The notes: generated by a model from the letters alone, not told the origin. A DNA stretch of 32,066 nt from Bacteroidales bacterium UBA4318 (GCA_002393895.1 DGUE01000093.1:13282-45347), one strand, 5' to 3'; counted from the stretch's first letter, positions 14,827 through 23,965 are shown. Numbers and translations are program-made.

Positions 14827-15414
14827 CTAATCGAATAAAACCCTGGGATTCAACTCAGTAGGACTCTTCCACGGAATCCCGCGCCTGGCCAGCACCCGCT
14901 TCAGGGCAGGCCAGTGGGCATGGCAGAATCCCATCCCGCGAGGCACATCCTTCAGCATCTTGTCCACCTCCAGCTCCGCCTTGTAGATGTTGTCTTCCCA
15001 CAGCGAAGTACGCTCGATCGGGTCGAACTTCAGCATCCGCCCGTACTTCTTGGAAAACTCCTCGTTGGAGATATTGTCCGGGTCGGTATAGGCCTCAAGC
15101 TTCTCGATCTCCGCCAGGATATCCTCCTCTTTCAGCCAGTCCGACACCTCGTCCGAGGCGCGCAGATAATCCAGTTCCATGCGCAGGATCAGCAGACACA
15201 GCCGGGGCACATCGTATTCCGAAAGCTGCTCCAGCACGGCATTGCAGGCATAGACCTTCCCAAGAGGGGTTTCCTCCTCCTCGTCGGGAATCGTTTTTAT
15301 CAGCGAAAGCGCTTCCAAAGCCAGGGGGATATTTGCCCAGATGCGCATATCCTCCGAATTCTTCTTCATTTCGTCGACCAGAGCCACGATCCGGTCCGCA
15401 TAACTATTTGCCAT
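14827..15414 (-). CDS. hypothetical protein, middle gene of three
   Basis: The ATG at 15414 (MANSYADRIVALVDEMKK) is preferred over an upstream TTG. The protein is 195 residues, acidic, predicted largely helical, without signal peptide or membrane segment. Motifs such as MELDYLRASDEVSDWL and the C-terminal GMGFCHAHWPALKRVLARRGI are distinctive but I do not recognise the family. The last part, with a His/Trp-rich patch and GIPWKSPTELNPRVLFD, looks the most conserved-like. A TATCTTGC box ends 8 bases before the ATG, so an internal promoter is possible. It lies between the AlkZ-related and DUF1963 genes. Confidence 0.8.
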   Translation of the reverse strand: MANSYADRIVALVDEMKKNSEDMRIWANIPLALEALSLIKTIPDEEEETPLGKVYACNAVLEQLSEYDVPRLCLLILRMELDYLRASDEVSDWLKEEDILAEIEKLEAYTDPDNISNEEFSKKYGRMLKFDPIERTSLWEDNIYKAELEVDKMLKDVPRGMGFCHAHWPALKRVLARRGIPWKSPTELNPRVLFD

Positions 15415-15435
15415 AATTGCCTGCAAGATAATAAT

Positions 15436-16122
15436 TTATTCCAGAATTTTGCAGATATCCTTTTCGCTGGCCTCAGGGAGCAGCTCCCGCAGATGATCCA
15501 GCAGCGCGGCGTACGATTCTTCCGGCGTACAGCCGACTTCCAGCGGATTCTCCGCGCTGAACGGGCTGAACCCTCCGAACACCGGGCCGGAATCCTCCGC
15601 CCCGAACAGGGCCTCCGGTGTGCAGAAACTGCATGTCTGCCAGCCGCTGTACTTCAGGGTAGGCCCGCGGTATACCCTCTGGATGTCCCCTATCAGCAGC
15701 CGCGTGCAATGCGAAAGGCGAGTCACCACCCCGTCCGCCGCGGCCTTCTTAACCCCCAGCAGGGTGCGGATCTCCTTGCTCCCCACGGACCCATTCTCTT
15801 CGAGCAGCGCCAGCACCTTCCTTCCCGCCTCGTCCGGCTGATATCTGGCCTGGGAGAGCCTCCAGTTATGCAGATGCGCATACCATTCCACCGTCGCGAA
15901 CGCGGCTTTGCCCCCGCAGAGGAACTTGCCATAGGCGATCTCCCCGCTCTGCACCACATCCACCTTCCAGTCCCACGGCCCGAGCTCGTCCGACGAGTCG
16001 AACCAGTGCTCCGGCGGGGTCATTTCCTCCACCGAAAACCCCGGCACCGGCCCCCTGAAGAAGGGAACCAGCCCAAATTCGCGTATAGCCGCCAGCATCG
16101 ATTCGGGAGAAACAATCTTCAT
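15436..16122 (-). CDS. AlkZ-related winged-helix protein (YcaQ-like), tentative
   Basis: The 228-residue protein begins MKIVSPESMLAAIREFGLVPFF and continues with PGFSVEEMTPPEHWFDSSDE, GPWDWKVDVVQSGEIAYGKF and a helix-turn-helix-like stretch EENGSVGSKEIRTLLGVKKAA. This arrangement resembles the short AlkZ/YcaQ-related proteins of Bacteroidetes; true AlkZ enzymes unhook DNA interstrand crosslinks. Whether this protein has glycosylase activity cannot be told, since the catalytic QxQ motif of AlkZ is not evident. It is the first gene of a three-gene minus-strand set and shares a divergent promoter module with the SGNH hydrolase gene. Confidence 0.6.
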   Translation of the reverse strand: MKIVSPESMLAAIREFGLVPFFRGPVPGFSVEEMTPPEHWFDSSDELGPWDWKVDVVQSGEIAYGKFLCGGKAAFATVEWYAHLHNWRLSQARYQPDEAGRKVLALLEENGSVGSKEIRTLLGVKKAAADGVVTRLSHCTRLLIGDIQRVYRGPTLKYSGWQTCSFCTPEALFGAEDSGPVFGGFSPFSAENPLEVGCTPEESYAALLDHLRELLPEASEKDICKILE

Positions 16123-16126
16123 AGCT

Positions 16127-16147
16127 CAAAGATAATCATTATATTTG
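16127..16147. promoter_or_regulatory. 21-bp back-to-back promoter module (second copy)
   Basis: CAAAGATA, ATCAT, TATATTTG. Boxes on opposite strands end 4 bases before the ATG at 16122 (minus) and 5 bases before the ATG at 16153 (plus). It is identical, reversed, to 7498-7518. Confidence 0.65.
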
Positions 16148-16152
16148 TACAT

Positions 16153-17223
16153 ATGAAACGCTTCACTCTCATCCTGATTCTTTTTGCAGCGGTCTCCGCC
16201 AGGGCGCAGGTCTGGCATGATGCTGCGCAGATGCACATTTTCGGCAAGGCGGTGGAGGATACCTACGCCCCCTTCGTACGCTTCCCGGAAGATATCAACC
16301 AGAAGGCCCGGAAGGACCTCAAGTACCTGGGAGGGGATGCTGCGGGCCTCTACGTGCAGTTCCGCACGGATTCCCCGGCGGTGCATGTGCGCTGGAGTTC
16401 GGTCAAGAAACTGACCATGTCGCACATGGCCTCGGTGGGTTCCCGCGGGGTGGACCTCTATGCGAAGACGGATGCCGGATGGCGTTTCGTGGGGAGTGCC
16501 CGGCCGGCGCTGGACTACAACGAAACCACGCGCTGCATAGTCAAGAAGATGGATGCGGGCTACAAGGAGTTCCGCATGTACCTGTCGCTCTACGATGGCA
16601 TCAGCAAGCTGGAGATAGGCACCGAGCCCGGCAGCGAATTCATCCCGGTTTCGGTAGATAAGCGCAAGGCCCCTGTGGTGATGTACGGCACATCCATCCT
16701 TCAAGGTGGATGCGTCTCGCGCCCCGGCATGGCCTTCACCAACATACTCGGCAGGATGCTGGACCGCGAGGTGGTGAACCTGGGTTTCAGCGGCAACGCC
16801 AGGCTCGACCCGGAAATCGCCGAGCTGATGGCCCGCGTGGAGAACCCGGCGGTCTTCGTGCTGGATAATGTACCCAACGACAGCCCGGAACTTATTCTCG
16901 AAAGGGGCGAGGCTTTCGTGAAGATTCTGCGCGATGCCCACCCGGACGTTCCCATCGTGTTCGTGGAGATGGCCCATTATTCCCACGATTTCGTGAGCTC
17001 GGAGTCATATGCCGATGTGGAAGCCCGCAATGCTGCCCAACATACTATCTATGAGCGTGTTAAGGCTGCGGGAGACAAGAATCTGTACTACGTTTCCGGC
17101 ACCGGCCTGAACGGTTCCGATGGCGAGGCTACGGTGGATTACGTCCATACTACCGACCTTGGCCAGAGTCGCTATGCTGAGCGGCTCTATCCTATTCTAA
17201 AGGCTATCCTCGCGGGAAAATAG
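16153..17223 (+). CDS. secreted SGNH/GDSL hydrolase (esterase)
   Basis: The start at 16153 gives a signal peptide (MKRFTLILILFAAVSARAQ) and follows a promoter box. The 356-residue protein has an N-terminal beta-rich domain (about 25-170), as in two-domain SGNH esterases of Bacteroidetes. The hydrolase domain carries Ser181 in YGTSILQGG, the Gly/Asn block NLGFSGNARLDPE, LDNVPND as block III and Asp329/His332 in VDYVHTTDLG. It likely removes acetyl or other acyl groups from glycans in the periplasm. Its 3' end overlaps the convergent fucosidase gene by 27 bases. The neighbours are glycosidases and another esterase. Confidence 0.9.
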   Translation: MKRFTLILILFAAVSARAQVWHDAAQMHIFGKAVEDTYAPFVRFPEDINQKARKDLKYLGGDAAGLYVQFRTDSPAVHVRWSSVKKLTMSHMASVGSRGVDLYAKTDAGWRFVGSARPALDYNETTRCIVKKMDAGYKEFRMYLSLYDGISKLEIGTEPGSEFIPVSVDKRKAPVVMYGTSILQGGCVSRPGMAFTNILGRMLDREVVNLGFSGNARLDPEIAELMARVENPAVFVLDNVPNDSPELILERGEAFVKILRDAHPDVPIVFVEMAHYSHDFVSSESYADVEARNAAQHTIYERVKAAGDKNLYYVSGTGLNGSDGEATVDYVHTTDLGQSRYAERLYPILKAILAGK

Positions 17224-18546
17224 GCTGAACCCGCTGAGCGCCGGCCGGCCCTGGGATCCGGTAACCACCACGCGAAGCTTCCTGGCCTTTCGGGGCTCGA
17301 TGGGGATGATGCGCTTGTATCCGATAGTAGTTCCTTCCGCGATGGTCCACCAGCCGCCGGTAGCCAGAGCCACATCAAAATTCTGAATCTGCACTTCGAA
17401 ACTGCTCACCCTCTGCCCGAGGGAGATATCTTCCTGGAGCTGGATAAGGTCGAAACTGCGGTACTCCGGCAGCTCTATTTCCAGCACACGGCCTCCCGAA
17501 CGGCGGCGCACGCGAGCCCCGGAAGCCAGGTCGGTGCCGAACACCTTCTCGCGCCAGTCCCTGAATTCCATCAGCCGCAGTGAATCTATTTCATGGATGC
17601 GCCCGCGCGTGTCCGGCGGCACGTTCAGAAGAAGCAGGGAATTCCGCCCCACGCTCGTGAGCCAGATGTCCGCCAGCTGCTCAACGGTCTTCACCTGCGG
17701 GTTTTCGGACTCTCTCCAGAACCATCCCGGGCGTATCGATACATCCGTCTCGGCAGGGATCCAGGCCGAACCATGCACATTCCCCTGCTGGAGGGTGTCG
17801 CGTGGAGGAGCGCCCGCGCCGGGGGTGAAGCCCTCTACATCGAGCTTGCTCCAGTTGGTTTCGCAGGCTATTCCGCGCTCGTTCCCCATCCAGCGGCAGC
17901 CGGGACCTACATCGCTGAATATCACGGCAGCCGGGCTCAGCGACAGCACGGTCTGATTGAAAGCGGGCCAGTCGTATACCTGCTTTTTGCCGGTAGGACC
18001 CTCGCCGCAGGCACCATCGAACCATTGTTCGAAAATCTGCCCGTAGCGCCCCCCGTGCACGTCCTGCAGGGTGCGGATGAACTTTTCGTTATACTCCGGC
18101 GTGCCGTAGGCGGGGTCGTTGCGGTCCCAAGGGGAGATGTATACCCCGAACTTCAGCCCGTATTCCCGGCAGGCGGCGGAAAGCTCCGCGAGCACGTCCC
18201 CTTGCCCGTCCCGCCAGCTGCTCTGGGCCACGGTGTGGGTGCTCTCCGGATTCGGCCAGAGGCAGAAGCCGTCGTGATGCTTGGCGGTGATGATTATGCC
18301 CTTCATGCCGGCGGCCTTGGCGGTCGCGGCCCACTGGCGGCAGTCCAGGGCAGTAGGATTGAAGAGGTCTTCAGCCTCCGTGCCCTTGCCCCACTCCAGC
18401 CCGCTGAAGGTGTTCGGGCCGAAGTGAATGAACATGTTATACTCCATCCGCTGCCATTCCAGCTGCGCCGCAGAAGGCACAGGGCCTTCAAACTGCGGCG
18501 TGCAGGCGGCAAGCAGAATCAGCAGGTATGCGCACCGTAGTTTCAT
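17197..18546 (-). CDS. alpha-L-fucosidase, GH29, lipoprotein
   Basis: This is a retaining glycosidase that releases alpha-linked fucose. The 449-residue protein has a lipobox (LLAAC, Cys15), so it should be anchored in the periplasm or on the surface. GH29 motifs: MFIHFGPNTF near residue 38, AKHHDGFCLWP (89-99) and the nucleophile Asp177 in FEQWFDGACG. A C-terminal beta domain of about 120 residues follows the barrel. The shape fits the narrower-specificity GH29-B group, but that is inferred. Its ATG overlaps the esterase stop by one base (TGATGA), so the two are cotranscribed after the cyuA-like gene. Confidence 0.93.
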   Translation of the reverse strand: MKLRCAYLLILLAACTPQFEGPVPSAAQLEWQRMEYNMFIHFGPNTFSGLEWGKGTEAEDLFNPTALDCRQWAATAKAAGMKGIIITAKHHDGFCLWPNPESTHTVAQSSWRDGQGDVLAELSAACREYGLKFGVYISPWDRNDPAYGTPEYNEKFIRTLQDVHGGRYGQIFEQWFDGACGEGPTGKKQVYDWPAFNQTVLSLSPAAVIFSDVGPGCRWMGNERGIACETNWSKLDVEGFTPGAGAPPRDTLQQGNVHGSAWIPAETDVSIRPGWFWRESENPQVKTVEQLADIWLTSVGRNSLLLLNVPPDTRGRIHEIDSLRLMEFRDWREKVFGTDLASGARVRRRSGGRVLEIELPEYRSFDLIQLQEDISLGQRVSSFEVQIQNFDVALATGGWWTIAEGTTIGYKRIIPIEPRKARKLRVVVTGSQGRPALSGFSLFSREDSL

Positions 18547-19397
18547 CAGTTGAAATTCCTTGAGGCAAACGGCAGCGACAGACGCAGGGCCAGATGCCAG
18601 TATTCCCAGTTATGCACGCCGTTGCGCACGCGGAGTTCGCTGTGCACTCCGGCCTTCTTCATCTTCATGTGCAGACCGTAATTCAGGTGCAGCAGGAAGT
18701 CGTCGTCGCCGCAGTCGATGAACCAGGCGACCGTGCGGAGCTTCTCCAGGGTGGCCTTGTCTGCGTTATCCACGAAATCGAGGGCTGAATACTGCTTGAC
18801 CGCCTCGCGCACATAATAGAGTTTATCGATGGTATCCACGCTGCGCTTCAGCTCATCCTCTTTGTTATCCAGCCAGGCGCTCATCGCGTAGCAGCTGGAG
18901 AACATGTCGGGATGCCTCTGGGAATAGACCACGCTGCCACCTCCTCCCATCGAGAGGCCCATCACGGCGCGCTGCTCCTTGCTGCCGCCGCAGGAGTACT
19001 TCTTCTCGAGCGTGGGCACCAACTCCTGAAAGAAGAAATCCTCGTAGTTCCATCCCGGCATGTTGAAGTAGCCGTTCCAGGTGTTGTGCACATCCGGGCC
19101 GCCGGCGTTGGGCATGATGATGACCATGGGAACGATCTCGCCGGAGCGGGTCAGTTCGTCGACAACCGTCTGCATGTTGCCCCTCTTCACCCATGCGGTG
19201 TAGTTGTCGCTGAGGCCATGCAGGAGGTACACCACGGGGTAGTGGCGTTCCGCCTTGCCGTAGCCATCCGGCAGATAGACGTTATACTTCACGTTGACTC
19301 CCAGCACGCGGCTGGAGAGACTGTCGGTTACCACCTTTCCCGCGCGAAGGGGCAGGAAGGCGAGCGCCAGCAGGATGATTAAGGCTAACTTTTTCAT
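18546..19397 (-). CDS. secreted alpha/beta-hydrolase esterase (esterase D/CE1-like)
   Basis: The 283-residue protein has a signal peptide (MKKLALIILLALAFLPLRAG) and the esterase D fold. HGLSDNYTAW is the oxyanion region (60-69). Ser149 in GLSMGGGG is the nucleophile, Asp231/232 in DCGDDDF the acid and His262 in GVHNWEYW the base. Relatives deacylate sugars or act on feruloyl or S-formylglutathione-type esters. The secreted form and a downstream fucosidase suggest glycan O-deacylation. Its ATG overlaps the stop of the upstream desulfidase-like gene (ATGA). Confidence 0.9.
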   Translation of the reverse strand: MKKLALIILLALAFLPLRAGKVVTDSLSSRVLGVNVKYNVYLPDGYGKAERHYPVVYLLHGLSDNYTAWVKRGNMQTVVDELTRSGEIVPMVIIMPNAGGPDVHNTWNGYFNMPGWNYEDFFFQELVPTLEKKYSCGGSKEQRAVMGLSMGGGGSVVYSQRHPDMFSSCYAMSAWLDNKEDELKRSVDTIDKLYYVREAVKQYSALDFVDNADKATLEKLRTVAWFIDCGDDDFLLHLNYGLHMKMKKAGVHSELRVRNGVHNWEYWHLALRLSLPFASRNFN

Positions 19398-20734
19398 TTG
19401 CAGAGCATTATGTCCAGGATCATGTGGTCCGCGGCCTTCATGCCGGCGGATCCTATGGCCCCGAGGTTACGTATTGTTTTTTCTATATCGTCGTCGATGA
19501 TGCCGTCGGTGGAGGGGATGCAGGTGCCGCGCATGGCTAGCACTGCCGACTGCACGGCGCAGGACACTCCGGAGGCCACTTTCATGGCGCAGCCCACCTT
19601 GGCCCCGTCGCACACCATGCCGGTGATGTTGCCTGTCATGTTCTTGATGGCCGCGCAGACCTGCTCGTATCCGCCTCCCTGCATCCAGACTATGCCGCAG
19701 GCAGACCCGGTGGAAGCTACCACGCAGCCGCAGAGGGCCGAAAGCTTGCCGAGGTAGCTCTTGATGTGGATGGCCACCAGATTGCTCAGGATCAGCGCTC
19801 GCGCAAGGCGTTCGTCATCCACCTTGTAGCGCATGGCATAGGCGATTACGGGCATGCTGACCGTGATTCCCTGGTTGCCGCTGCCGCTGTTGCTCATTGC
19901 GGGGAGGGTGGATCCTGCCATGCGGGCGTCCGACGCGGCTGCGGTCATGCCCATGGCATACGACATGAAATCGTCCCCGAACACCTCCGCCTGGTTCTCG
20001 CGTATGGCCTTGCCCACCTTGAGGCCGTAATCCCCCCTGAGGCCCTCCTGGGCCAGGGCGAGGTTGAGGCGGCGGTCGTCCAGGATGAAGGCAATCTTCT
20101 CGTAGGGCACGCTCTGTGCGAATTCCAGGATCTCGCGTATGGTGAGGCCGTCGTCATCTGCGGCGCGCTCCACGGCGGCCGCTCCGGATTCGGAACTCAT
20201 GAGGATGCGGTCCGCGAAGCTGGTTTCCACTATGCGGTCGTGGTCATCTTCGATTACCGCGTAGGCATGAGGATCCACCTCAGCGCTGGCCTCGGCCCTG
20301 CCGTCCACCGATACCGTGGCCTTTACGTAGAGGAGTCGCTCGGTAGGCGCTACGCTGATGTGTACCCGCCCGCCGGCTACGAGCTCCTTGGCGCGGGCCA
20401 CGGCCGCTTTGTCCAGACTTGCAAGGACCTCGAGCCCGCGGGCAGAATCTCCGCAGACGGCCCCCAGGGCCGCCGCCACGGGCAATCCCACCATCCCGGT
20501 GCCGGGAATGCCTACTCCCATCCCGTTCTTGAGTATGTTTCCGCTGACGGCAACGTCGATGCTGAAAGCAGCGCCAAGCCTCCACCCTTCGGGGCAGATG
20601 CATGGGCAGTTGTCGGTGATTATTTCCACTGCCTTGGCAACGGCAAGAGCCACTGCAATGGGCTCAGTGCAGCCCAGGGCGGGCTTCACCTCGCGGTGGA
20701 TTATATCAATGATTTCGTCCTGACGGTCTTTCAT
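19394..20734 (-). CDS. L-cysteine desulfidase family protein (CyuA/UPF0597)
   Basis: Family members break cysteine down to pyruvate, ammonia and sulfide with an iron-sulfur cluster. Reading from MKDRQDEIID at 20734 gives 446 residues; a longer frame would start inside the promoter. Candidate cluster Cys residues include Cys22 (PALGCTEP) and those of LSALCGCVVASTGSACGI. The central MSNSGSGNQGI motif is also typical. E. coli relatives are cyuA (yhaM). It is cytoplasmic, yet it leads an operon of secreted esterase and fucosidase; the link is unclear, perhaps use of cysteine from host mucin. The activity is inferred from family. Confidence 0.88.
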   Translation of the reverse strand: MKDRQDEIIDIIHREVKPALGCTEPIAVALAVAKAVEIITDNCPCICPEGWRLGAAFSIDVAVSGNILKNGMGVGIPGTGMVGLPVAAALGAVCGDSARGLEVLASLDKAAVARAKELVAGGRVHISVAPTERLLYVKATVSVDGRAEASAEVDPHAYAVIEDDHDRIVETSFADRILMSSESGAAAVERAADDDGLTIREILEFAQSVPYEKIAFILDDRRLNLALAQEGLRGDYGLKVGKAIRENQAEVFGDDFMSYAMGMTAAASDARMAGSTLPAMSNSGSGNQGITVSMPVIAYAMRYKVDDERLARALILSNLVAIHIKSYLGKLSALCGCVVASTGSACGIVWMQGGGYEQVCAAIKNMTGNITGMVCDGAKVGCAMKVASGVSCAVQSAVLAMRGTCIPSTDGIIDDDIEKTIRNLGAIGSAGMKAADHMILDIMLCK

Positions 20735-20739
20735 ATTAA

Positions 20740-20759
20740 CAAAGATAATCATAACTTTG
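20740..20759. promoter_or_regulatory. 20-bp back-to-back promoter module (third copy)
   Basis: CAAAGATA, ATCA, TAACTTTG. The left box ends 5 bases before the ATG at 20734. The right box gives the GH125 gene a leader of about 30 bases. It is one base shorter in the middle than the other two modules. Confidence 0.6.
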
Positions 20760-20792
20760 TAGAAACGAAGTTTTTATACTAAAGATTCTGCG

Positions 20793-22178
20793 ATGAAAAG
20801 AATCCTGACCACCCTGGCTCTGTGCCTGTTTCTCTGCCAGTGCGGAAGGGCGCAGGAGTTTGTATCCTGCCGGCCCGCGCCCGAGGACCGCTGCTTCCGC
20901 TCGGAGGCAGTGGAACGCACTATCGATGAAGTCTGCGCAAAACTTGGCCCCGGAAAGCTTGCCTGGATGTTCGCCAACTGCTTCCCCAACACCCTCGACA
21001 CTACAGTGGAATACGACGAGGCCGCGGGCGACACCTTCGTAATCACCGGCGACATACATGCCATGTGGCTCCGGGATTCGGGTGCACAGGTCTGGCCCTA
21101 TCTACGCCTGGCCGGCGGGGATGAGCATCTGCGAAAGATGATTGCGGGCGTGCTGATGCGCCAGCTCCGCTGCCTTGCGCTGGACCCGTATGCGAACGCG
21201 TTCAACAAGGGCCCGACCGGCAGCGAGTGGGAAAGCGACCATACAGAGATGACCCCCTGGCTGCACGAACGCAAGTGGGAGCTGGATTCCCCCTGCTACG
21301 TGCTGCGCCTGGCCTACGGCTATTGGAAGGCCACCGGAGACACATCCGTCTTCGGAAAAGAGTGGATGGAGGCGGTGAAGGCTGTGCTGCGGACTTTCCG
21401 CGAGCAGCAGCGCTACGACGGCCACGGCCCCTACCGTTTCGCGCGACGTACCGAGAGGGCATTCGACACCAAAGGATGGGACGGCCGCGGTGCCCCAGTG
21501 AAGCCCTGCGGGCTGATAGCATCCTCCTTCCGCCCCTCGGACGATGCCACGGTGCTGGAGTTTCTGGTGCCATCCAACTTCTTCGCTGTCAGCGCATTGC
21601 GTTGGGCGGCGGAGATCCTTTCAAAGGTGGATTGCGGTTCGAAGCGCGAGTGCCGGAAAATGGCTGAGGAGTGCCTGTCGCTGGCTTCGCAGGTGTCCGC
21701 TGCGCTTGAGCAGTATGCCGTGGTGGAGCATCCCAAGTACGGCCGCATCTACGCCTACGAGGTGGACGCCTTCGGAGGGCATATGCTGATGGACGATGCC
21801 AACGTGCCCAATCTGCTGTCGCTGCCCTATCTGGGCTGTGTGCCGGCAGATGACCCGGTGTGGCAGAATACCCGCCGCTTCGTGCTGAGCGCAGATAACC
21901 CCTGCTTCTTCAAAGGTTCCGCCGGTGCCGGAGTGGGCGGTCCCCATGTCGGCCTCGGCTGGATCTGGCCCATGAGCATCATCATGCAGGCCCTGACCTC
22001 TTCTGACGAGGCCGAAATCGCCTCCTGCCTCCAGACTTTGATGGCCACCGACGCCGGCACAGGCTTCATGCACGAAGCCTTCTGGAAGGATGACGCATCC
22101 CGCTACACCCGCAGTTGGTTCGCCTGGGCCAATACCCTCTTCGGCGAACTCGTGCTGGAGATATATTTAAGAGGCTGA
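20793..22178 (+). CDS. GH125 exo-alpha-1,6-mannosidase
   Basis: GH125 enzymes are metal-independent inverting mannosidases acting on alpha-1,6-mannose of host or fungal glycans. The 461-residue protein starts with a signal peptide (MKRILTTLALCLFLCQCGRAQ; Cys residues within it also make a lipobox possible). Family segments are visible: ITGDIHAMWLRDSGAQVWPY, DGRGAPVKPCGLIASSFRPSDD, HMLMDDANVPNLLSLPYLG and the end MHEAFWKDDASRYTRSWFAW. It is divergent from the desulfidase-esterase-fucosidase operon and has its own terminator. Confidence 0.93.
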   Translation: MKRILTTLALCLFLCQCGRAQEFVSCRPAPEDRCFRSEAVERTIDEVCAKLGPGKLAWMFANCFPNTLDTTVEYDEAAGDTFVITGDIHAMWLRDSGAQVWPYLRLAGGDEHLRKMIAGVLMRQLRCLALDPYANAFNKGPTGSEWESDHTEMTPWLHERKWELDSPCYVLRLAYGYWKATGDTSVFGKEWMEAVKAVLRTFREQQRYDGHGPYRFARRTERAFDTKGWDGRGAPVKPCGLIASSFRPSDDATVLEFLVPSNFFAVSALRWAAEILSKVDCGSKRECRKMAEECLSLASQVSAALEQYAVVEHPKYGRIYAYEVDAFGGHMLMDDANVPNLLSLPYLGCVPADDPVWQNTRRFVLSADNPCFFKGSAGAGVGGPHVGLGWIWPMSIIMQALTSSDEAEIASCLQTLMATDAGTGFMHEAFWKDDASRYTRSWFAWANTLFGELVLEIYLRG

Positions 22179-22213
22179 CAAGGATTTGCTCCAGATGGAC
22201 ACTTAATATATAG

Positions 22214-22241
22214 CACAAGCCCTCTGGCTAGGGGGCTTGTG
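22214..22241 (+). terminator. terminator after GH125 gene
   Basis: CACAAGCCCTCT, loop GGCT, AGGGGGCTTGTG: a 12-bp stem with one G-T pair followed by TATTTATT. It is placed 35 bases after the GH125 stop and can also close the convergent ATPase gene. Confidence 0.8.
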
Positions 22242-22268
22242 TATTTATTACAGGGAGGTAGAACTATT

Positions 22269-23861
22269 CTAGAAGCAAAGCGACTTACTTACTTCGCTGG
22301 ACTGGAAGGCATTGAAACTGTCAATTATATTCTGCACTTCTTCCGCTCCGTAGTAATTCACATTCTGCTTGGCGATCTCTTCACATGAGATTATTTGAGC
22401 CATGGTGAACTTGAGGTCGTTATCAAGTCTGCAGTAAAACTTTTGGAAAAAGGGATGATCGGTATTGATAACAATAATTCTTTTCCCGTTGGTCCTTTCC
22501 ATTCCGTACATTTCAGCCGTTCTTCCTAAAGGCCTTTCCTCAAATCCGTCGAGCCACTTATTGGTGCGCGTTTTTACTGGGTTAGGATTCTGTTGAGGTC
22601 CACGTTTTTTATGCTCCTTATCATCTTCCTCCGGTTTCGGTTTATTGATACCCTTACGGTTGGCTTTCAGCATCATATTTTTATTTTGCTTCTCAGTCAC
22701 TCTACGATAAAACTCCTCTGTAGCCTTCTTTTCGGCGGGGTCATTTTCTTTCCTAGACTGCAAATCCTTTTTGTCTCTCTTGTTGGCCTCGGTTGCATAC
22801 GGGCCAATGTTTGCGGCTAATTTATCCCACAGGGATTGAGACATTGTGTCCTGAGCCTTTTCTCCAATCATTTTTGTGAAAGTGGAGCCGAAAAGATAAT
22901 CACAGGTGCCGTCAATAAAGATTTCGCATCTAAAACCGTTCTTCCAGTTGTCCTTTGACCACAGGCCAAGAACCAACCCCTTACCTACCAGACGGTTCTG
23001 TCTATAGATATAAAGGCCCTGATTGTTAAGGGTCCTGGCGGTATATTCGGTTCCATCTTTAGCGGTAAGGTGCTCGTTATTCTCCATATTGCTATCCATT
23101 CCGCCAATCTTTGGCATATACCAAGCCTTGTAGGAAATGGTATGGCCTTCAACATCAAAGCTACCTTCACCCATGAGATCATTTTCAATACTATTTCCCA
23201 TGAGGTCGGTATAGGGGACATCGTCTTTGCGGACGTAAAATTTCACCACATCAGCATATATGAACTTGTTGAAGTACTCGCCGATTTTGTTTTTAAGGGT
23301 GCCTCTGAAGTTCTGGTAATTTTTGTTAGATAATCTGTCTAATACGGAAATCTTGACGATTGTACCATGGTCTTTACCTACGATGCTCTTAAACCATTTG
23401 CATTCGTTAGAATTGTCAGGATAGGATGCACTGCTAACAAAAATCGACCCATGTTCTTGTATAGCGGATTCAAGAGAGATGATGGCATAGTTCAGAGAAT
23501 CATCCGCAGATTTCGTGAATACCTCCATCTTTTGTCCGATGGAGAAGGATGCGGTTTTCATACCGGCACCGTACATTCCAAGGTTGCTAGTGCCATTTTT
23601 TCCTGTTTCGGAACCGAGACTCATGGCCTCGTCAAGTACATCGGCAGTCATTCCATTACCGTCATCGATAATGAGAATGCTCTTAATAATTGTGTTTGCT
23701 GCTCCCGTCCCTTCCGTCTCAAAATCGACTTTTACATAAGAACTTCCCACTTCAGGTTCAAGGGAATTGTCGATGATGTCAGCGAGCGCTGAATAATTGT
23801 TGTAGCCACAATTACGAAGGGCGTTAACGATAAAAGAATCTTTTACCTTTAAATTAGTCAT
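22269..23861 (-). CDS. GHKL (HATPase_c_3/MORC-like) ATPase, orphan
   Basis: The ATG at 23861 (MTNLKVKDSF) is preferred: GGTGG lies 4-8 bases upstream, whereas the longer frame needs a TTG. In 530 residues the Bergerat fold shows the N box SALADIIDNSLE (24-35), G1 IIDDGNGM (64-71) and G2 NLGMYGAGMKTASFSIG (93-109), followed by an S5-like middle domain. A charged linker (KKDLQSRKENDPAEKK and on) precedes a C-terminal helical part. MutL, MORC, Hsp90 and topoisomerase VI share this ATPase; some relatives sit in defence islands. No partner gene is seen. The sequence is plainly more AT-rich than its neighbours, suggesting transfer. Confidence 0.85.
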   Translation of the reverse strand: MTNLKVKDSFIVNALRNCGYNNYSALADIIDNSLEPEVGSSYVKVDFETEGTGAANTIIKSILIIDDGNGMTADVLDEAMSLGSETGKNGTSNLGMYGAGMKTASFSIGQKMEVFTKSADDSLNYAIISLESAIQEHGSIFVSSASYPDNSNECKWFKSIVGKDHGTIVKISVLDRLSNKNYQNFRGTLKNKIGEYFNKFIYADVVKFYVRKDDVPYTDLMGNSIENDLMGEGSFDVEGHTISYKAWYMPKIGGMDSNMENNEHLTAKDGTEYTARTLNNQGLYIYRQNRLVGKGLVLGLWSKDNWKNGFRCEIFIDGTCDYLFGSTFTKMIGEKAQDTMSQSLWDKLAANIGPYATEANKRDKKDLQSRKENDPAEKKATEEFYRRVTEKQNKNMMLKANRKGINKPKPEEDDKEHKKRGPQQNPNPVKTRTNKWLDGFEERPLGRTAEMYGMERTNGKRIIVINTDHPFFQKFYCRLDNDLKFTMAQIISCEEIAKQNVNYYGAEEVQNIIDSFNAFQSSEVSKSLCF

Positions 23862-23965
23862 ATGTCCACCTTCGCTACTTTGATAAAGGGCTTTCAAAAT
23901 GGCATTGCGAAGGATTTCAGTTTATCCATTCCAAAAGCACAAATTAATGTTGCATCGCAACGGTG

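Noticed and set aside
14914..16152. Long plus-strand frame joined to the SGNH hydrolase
   Set aside because: It is antisense to two minus-strand genes and would cross the divergent promoter; the signal peptide starts at 16153.
23862..23897. TTG start for the GHKL ATPase
   Set aside because: The ATG at 23861 has a GGTGG sequence just upstream and begins at the usual family position.
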